DNA of 64,000 nucleotides from Daldinia sp. FL1419. Its lineage: Eukaryota; Ascomycota; Sordariomycetes; Xylariales; Hypoxylaceae. Under the pieces are notes generated by a model. The model was not told the origin of the DNA. It was given only the letters and a program-made list of their open reading frames with translations, and searched no databases. Below are positions 58,607 to 64,000 of this stretch, in pieces. Each line of letters opens with the position of its first letter. Positions within the stretch are counted from its first letter, which is position 1. The DNA lies in contig MU623373.1 of the NCBI GenBank assembly GCA_025201765.1, positions 186,001 to 250,000 on the forward strand, read 5' to 3'. The position numbers and the translations under genes were made by a program.

Positions 58607-61600
58607 ACTTAGGGACGTTGGTGGGATAGTCCCTAAAGTGTTAACCGTTAGGTTGACTGTGAGGGTGGAATGGGTGGCAACTTGAAGTCTAAAGCACAGC
58701 AGTTGCCGAAAGGTTGTCGAAAAGGTCGAAGAGATATGGCGAATACAAAGTAGGGCCCAAGGCGGTTTTTATCCTAGGACCTACCTAGGGACTACTCGGA
58801 ATCTCGAAGTGAAATAAGGCTACCTCCTAGGAAACGTGACTATCAGGCTCAAGTAGACGGGTGAGTGCATTATTGTCACATTGACAAGGCAAAGCAAGAA
58901 GATCTCCCCAAGTTACCATCGACCAGCGGTATGGCGAGCGGACCCAGCTGCATGCTAATGCTTATGTCCTCTTTGTGTGAATTGGTAGAAATTTCTGGGG
59001 CATTTTCCACCGCGGAACTGATCGCGCCATCCCGCAAACCGTTGATACCATCGGCCACAACATTTAGCCAGGTAAGACAATCCCAGTGCTAAAAAATACT
59101 AGGATTGCGAATATCGAACTAAATAGTAAAGGATGACATATAAACCACTCACTTTTCGACTCTCTCCGTTCCCAACTTTGACCCTAGAAACTCAGGGACC
59201 ATGAAAATTATGGGACTGTACGGAATCCTAGTACCCTGGGATTCTAGGACCATAAGACAGCATCTAATCAATCGAATCAATTCAATCAATCTGATGTCTC
59301 ATGCAGCACGCTTGGGCGAACTCATCAAGCATGCAACCACAGCGCGACCCACCAATGCGGGCTCGATCTTGATAGACAACGTGTTTGATAGGGCTCGTAC
59401 ATTGCAATATATCCTTGCTTTAGATCATTGTGACCGAATTGACGAATCGGAGTCGATCGGGCTAGCTTTTGACGCTTCTCGGCTGTTACATATGAAGATG
59501 CAAATCAGAAATATGCTACCATCAGATAGGAGAGCAGAATGATACGGCGGTATCAAACAACCAACTCATAACGAGTTGCACGACTACAATGACCAAATCA
59601 TGCGTTGGCGAGCCTTCCAATGCTTTTTTTTCCTCTTCTGCAACCCTCCTATCTCAATATTATGCCTTCCAACGTGAATTTCATTGCCGTCACCTCCCAA
59701 CGTCCACCATGCTCGTATACAATATCCAACCAATTCGGTTATCAGCCCCGTTGCGCCGGATTACAGCGTTACGCACATTGTCGATAGGCTCTAGATAATG
59801 CGAAGCATAAACTAAGGCGGGAAGATCGCCATGGCGGATAATAGCCAGTGGTATACACTAAGCCATGACGGATTATCCCCGAGAGCGCTACTTGCTTCTT
59901 ACGCGCATACCCGAAGTGATATTCTCCGAGGTGTCTGATGTCTGATTTCATCACAAGCGATGGCTGTGTGTTCGCGCAGTTGAAAGGTTGGAATTGCCAA
60001 GAGGCACAGGGAATGCGGCGCCGATGCCGATGCCGGTAGCATGTCTCGGAGCGTCCTAGATTCTTGACCCCCCCATGCAGATGTAACTTAAAGTCAATCC
60101 GCCTGAATTGACCTTGCAAATCAGAAGACGCGATTCTGGCTGCACGGCTGATCCAGGTCGTTGGAGTCAACATACCGTCGAAAACGACAACGCAATACTA
60201 ATCCATGTCCAGTAGCTGCCGAGCGAAAGACGGGACCTGTTATAATTATTGCCGTTTGCCCCACGGATCGTCTCGGAATGGTGACGATACCATTCGAAAA
60301 GGAGACTACGACTACGCTCTAGCAGCTCTTAGTCTAACTCGGCCGGGTGATTTAATATAGAGGAGACATTCCACCGCATAAGTATCAGCCTTGACTCATC
60401 ACACGTCGACGTCTACTCGTAGATCCAAGCTCAAAACATTCGAATAATACCCTCCGTCCTACCTTTTAGCACAACGCTAAGGGGAACGATTGCTCTTTTT
60501 ATTTTTAACGAGACGGAAGGCCTATACTTTTGGCTCAACTCTTCCCCGATCTAGTCCTCAAATGGATCTATACGTACCGTCGAAAATACGCCGTATGGAC
60601 AAACCATTCTCCCGTCCTTCCTATCTTTCTGGCTAGTTCGGGGTATGGGTAGGTATAATAAGATAAGCAGGCACCATTATATACCAAACCGGGTAGACGG
60701 GAGATCCACGTGGTTCTCGTATAGTGCAAGACCACCGGGTTCTTCACGCTTCTTGGTCCTGATTATCGATTCGGCCTTATCGTCAGGTATCGCTCAGGCT
60801 ATCCGAGCCTTCAGGACCCAATCGGATAGGATCTTTCACATGTTCAAAAGCTTTGGAAGTTCATTCGATAATAGTCGTTGCATACTTTCTTCAACAACTC
60901 CTTAATTCAATCTTTGCAATTATAAGCAAGAATGTGAAAATGAATATAGAGTCTTATTCAAAACTGATAAAAGAATTGACAAGTTGCTCTATTCGCCATC
61001 GCGCTAAAGGATAGATTATAGAATCCAGTCTTGGTTATCATGGGGGCCTATGATCAAATATAAGAATTGGCACAAATCTATTGAGATACCTAGTGTATCC
61101 TTATTGCGATCTAAAGCACTCGGACTACGGTTCTCTAAGGAATTGACCTCCGAACAAGGTAAAGCGTACTGGATTTATTCGATTTGAACCACTGGAAAAC
61201 TCGCGTACTTTCTATAGCGAGTATCTTTATAGTCGCCATACCTAAGTTCACGAGTGAGTGATCTGACGGCTAGAGAGGCCGGGTAACTCCTAATTCGCCA
61301 CAGTATTCCAATGGCCTAGATATCGTAGCCATTACCTACACACCTATACCGTCATATAATACACGAAATATTAATATTTAGTATTTGATCGACTTATAAT
61401 GCAGCACATTGATAATGGATGTTAGCTGCTCAAATCGTATTACGGGCATATCATACACCGACGTTGAAGGGAAAGGGTTGTTGGGTGCTCCCACATTGCT
61501 TAGCTCAACTAACGACTATAGACTGGATCAACACCACCACATTCTGGCCTCCCTGTTACACAAAGTAGAGTATGTAACGAACCAATCGCACGAGTAACAT

Positions 61601-63718
61601 TTAAAATGTGCCCCTTCGTGGGTTTCTGTGAGGTCTGTCGTCTTTACGGCTGAGGCGTTGGACGAAAATGCGAGAATTGTGTTGTCAAGAAAACGTCAGG
61701 AGAGTAACTCGGTGAAGGAGATCGACGTCGGTTGCTAACATATCGGATTCTCTCCACTGTCACAACTCATAGTTCTTGACACTACTTTTTACCTGTCGTG
61801 GTTATTTCTATCTAAAACAAATTATCGGCCGAAAAGGATATCTCCTGGGTTTCCTTGGGTTCCGTATGTGGCCAAGAGCATGTCTCATATCATAGTTACA
61901 GTTATACGGCAGGTGATGATATCAGATCCTTCATACTAGTATCGTGAGTCGGCTTCTGAATTAACTCCTACCCCCCCATTGGGACATATCTCGGACATTC
62001 TTTTGTGTGAGGTGGATATTCGTAGAATCTCGACCCCACGGGGAAACTACGAGATTAGAACTATTGACCTATCTAAGCGTGCCGTCTGCCGTACAGACCA
62101 CGAGGTGATTTAAGTGGTGTTCAATGGCCTGGTGGTAAAGCTTATATCTCCATAGTTCTGATACAAGAAAGACAAACAAACCAGAACTTGAGGATATCGG
62201 TAGTGGCATTCCCTGTGCCAGGGCCATGGGAACTCCTAGGAGAATAGGCCGGATTCAATGGCGCAAACATATTCTTCCACTGGAAAGAAGGTGGCGCCTC
62301 TTAATTCAAGTTACATAATTTACATAAGGATCTCCCCCCCCCTTTTTTTTTTCAGCGATGGTGGTGGATATGAAAGGGTAGTCTAGAAAACTTCACCGAA
62401 TTTTGTTGAAGCTGTACGACCCAGATCAAACAACTCGGTCAAGGTCCGCCCTGTTCGGATTAGAATGGCCCCTGTTTTACGACGAATAAGTCTATATCAT
62501 ATTGAACCTAATAGCCTGGTCAGGAGTATTAGCCGGGCTCTGGTTGGTCGCTGTATAGAATAGAAACCAATCTCAGGGATCCTCGTTCGCAACCTCACAT
62601 GCCCCCCTAGGCACTATACCAGCTTGCATAACACAGCGATGCTACACTACACCTGAATCCATATTCTATCGTAGTCTTGGGTCTTATGTTTGCTTACACG
62701 CTTAGTACATAGTGTTCATCTTCTAGTTTTCCTATTGGAGGCAATGTTACTAATGTGCCCGAAAGGGGATATGATGGTTAGGTACCAGTGTTAATGGGTC
62801 CTAGTCTGAGGCTGGCTTTCTACTGGTGATTTACTGAGGTATTATTACATTGAAGCCAAACGGATAATAAACATTGTGATTAAATTTTGCGCGATGGTAA
62901 ATCCAAGGAATAGTCTCTTGATATGATAAGGTAGTGCCTCATAACACAGCAACGAAATATAATAACTTATTAGTGAACTCGGTAACTGATGTAGTCCTAA
63001 CCCCCAATATTATATGTATGTATTTTCATTATCCTCATATGTACGGACTCTACAACTATTCTGGAATCCCCCTCCGAAAAAAAAAAAAAAAAATCTAATC
63101 TTATATGTGGGTAAATTTTCTGGAAACCCGCTTCATATCGGGGTTTCAAGTTTCAGAGACGGAAATTTCTCGGATAGGCAATAAAGCGATAGCAGCGTAT
63201 TGGAGCTCTACTTGCGGAGGTTAGTAGCAAACTACGACGGAGAAATACAGTCGAGATTGGCGATTATGTTAGGAACACTACCTAATAGCTAAAGGTCCCA
63301 GGGTTTTGGGTCATCATCCTAGCTGGCTTCTAGAACAATATAGAAACGTCCAATGACAATGATATGCTCGTGAGACTGAACCACGTGTGTTGATTCTAGA
63401 GCTTTGGTTGATAGATAATAATCATACAAGGGGAGATATGGAGACTGAGCTCGTCGGTATGGCATCCTCGCGAGAGATAATGAAGTGAAGCAAATGATCC
63501 ATCCCGTTTGACCGTCCGGTATCCCGGTGTCACCAACTTGAACATCGAGAGTATATACTTTTCCGCGGTTCATTTATCTGTCAACATGATATATAAAATA
63601 GGAGGTTTCCTTCTATGATGTTATGAAGAAACTCATCTTCTCTAACTCAACTCAGATCCAGGAGCCTCCTACCTCGGCATAACAATTATACAAAAGGAAA
63701 CTCGTATATACTTTCAAA
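58607..63718. other. Gene-poor interval, possible remnants
   Basis: 5.1 kb without a convincing gene. Two stretches have protein-like composition on the plus strand: about 58920-59090, ending in a donor-like CAG|GTAAGA, and 59201-59542 (113 codons, for example RLGELIKHATTARPTNAG). They could be exons of one gene, but I could not join them with confidence. From about 60200 to 63600 I see only AT-rich unstructured DNA, including A runs at 63078 and a C/T run at 62333. Confidence 0.45.
59201..59542 (+). other. Uncertain open frame, 113 codons
   Basis: Begins MKIMGLYGILVPWDSRTIRQ and ends MLPSDRRAE. Composition is protein-like and predicted helical, but there is no family match I can name and no confirmed splice partner. 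Confidence 0.25.
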
Positions 63719-64000
63719 ATGGTTTCATTGACCAGACTCATCTCACTCCTCCCGCTTTTGGCCACGCTTGGATCGGCCCAGCCCAGATTTGTCGCGTATA
63801 AGGAAAAGACTTGTAGCGAGCGTCTTGATATCTGGTCGGACGGGGAGCTCATCACAGGCGGTGAACTTCTTATAGACCATTCCATCAAAGAACGGGGGAC
63901 CTATGACGGTGGCCACGCCTATAACAACGTAACATTCCCGGCTATACAGGCAACCAACGACTCTTCAAGAGATGCGGGAAATCAGTTCGTATATTGGAAA
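63719..64000 (+). CDS. Secreted protein, 5' part only
   Basis: The first 94 codons of a gene that continues beyond the window. The N-terminus MVSLTRLISLLPLLATLGSA is a clear signal peptide with a likely cleavage before QPRF. The mature part has one Cys so far and two N-glycosylation sequons (NVT, NDS). The composition is that of small secreted or effector-like proteins; no family is recognised, and introns downstream cannot be excluded. A CAAA context precedes the ATG. Confidence 0.7.
   Translation, partial: MVSLTRLISLLPLLATLGSAQPRFVAYKEKTCSERLDIWSDGELITGGELLIDHSIKERGTYDGGHAYNNVTFPAIQATNDSSRDAGNQFVYWK

Noticed and set aside
1..64000. CRISPR arrays, rRNA operons, secondary-metabolite clusters
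   Set aside because: No spaced repeats, rRNA sequence, or polyketide or peptide synthetase genes were seen; the lone hydrolase, reductase and transcription factor do not form a cluster.

Overview
The window is nuclear DNA of a filamentous ascomycete. Genes are interrupted by short introns (about 50-120 bp) with GT...CTAAC...AG signals, gene density is moderate, and the gene set is typical of Pezizomycotina. The protein sequences and the many TAGGTA/ACCTAC motifs between genes suggest Sordariomycetes, perhaps Xylariales; that placement is inference from memory of similar proteins. Exon-intron models were built by hand by matching splice sites, reading phase and family conservation. No database was searched.

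Layout. 0.6-9.8 kb: GPN1-type GTPase (+), RPB12 (-), HIT-domain protein (+), aldo/keto reductase (-), a two-domain GFA protein (-) and a small unknown membrane-type protein (-). 12.1-18.9 kb: coatomer beta subunit SEC26 (-), Mago nashi (+) and the GID4/VID24 ubiquitin-ligase receptor (-). 21.3-28.9 kb: three RNA-processing genes with an ankyrin protein among them: TRM11 (-), RPP40-like RNase P subunit (+), YAR1-like ankyrin protein (-) and tRNA ligase TRL1 (+). 29.7-34.2 kb: TRP4 (-), mitochondrial ribosomal protein uL10m (+) and a small multi-pass membrane protein (+). 34.8-39.8 kb: a broken-looking hypothetical gene (-), an alpha/beta hydrolase (-) and a four-pass membrane protein (+). 39.8-46.6 kb: gene-free, rich in low-complexity runs. 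46.6-50.0 kb: a Zn(II)2Cys6 transcription factor (+). 51.8-58.6 kb: S-adenosylhomocysteine hydrolase (-), eIF3h (-) and a UPF0643 protein (-). 58.6-63.7 kb: no convincing gene. At the right edge starts a gene for a secreted protein (+), cut off by the window end.

Most genes are housekeeping: RNA polymerase biogenesis (GPN1, RPB12), RNA processing (MAGO, TRM11, RPP40, TRL1), translation (eIF3h, uL10m), vesicle coats and central metabolism (TRP4, SAH1). No CRISPR array, rRNA, tRNA or intact transposon was found by eye. The points most worth checking are an in-frame RGG-rich tail of 50 codons behind the TRL1 stop codon, a GC-AG intron in MAGO, an 826-bp intron that splits the zinc cluster of the transcription factor, and a small unknown three-exon gene at 9.2-9.8 kb.
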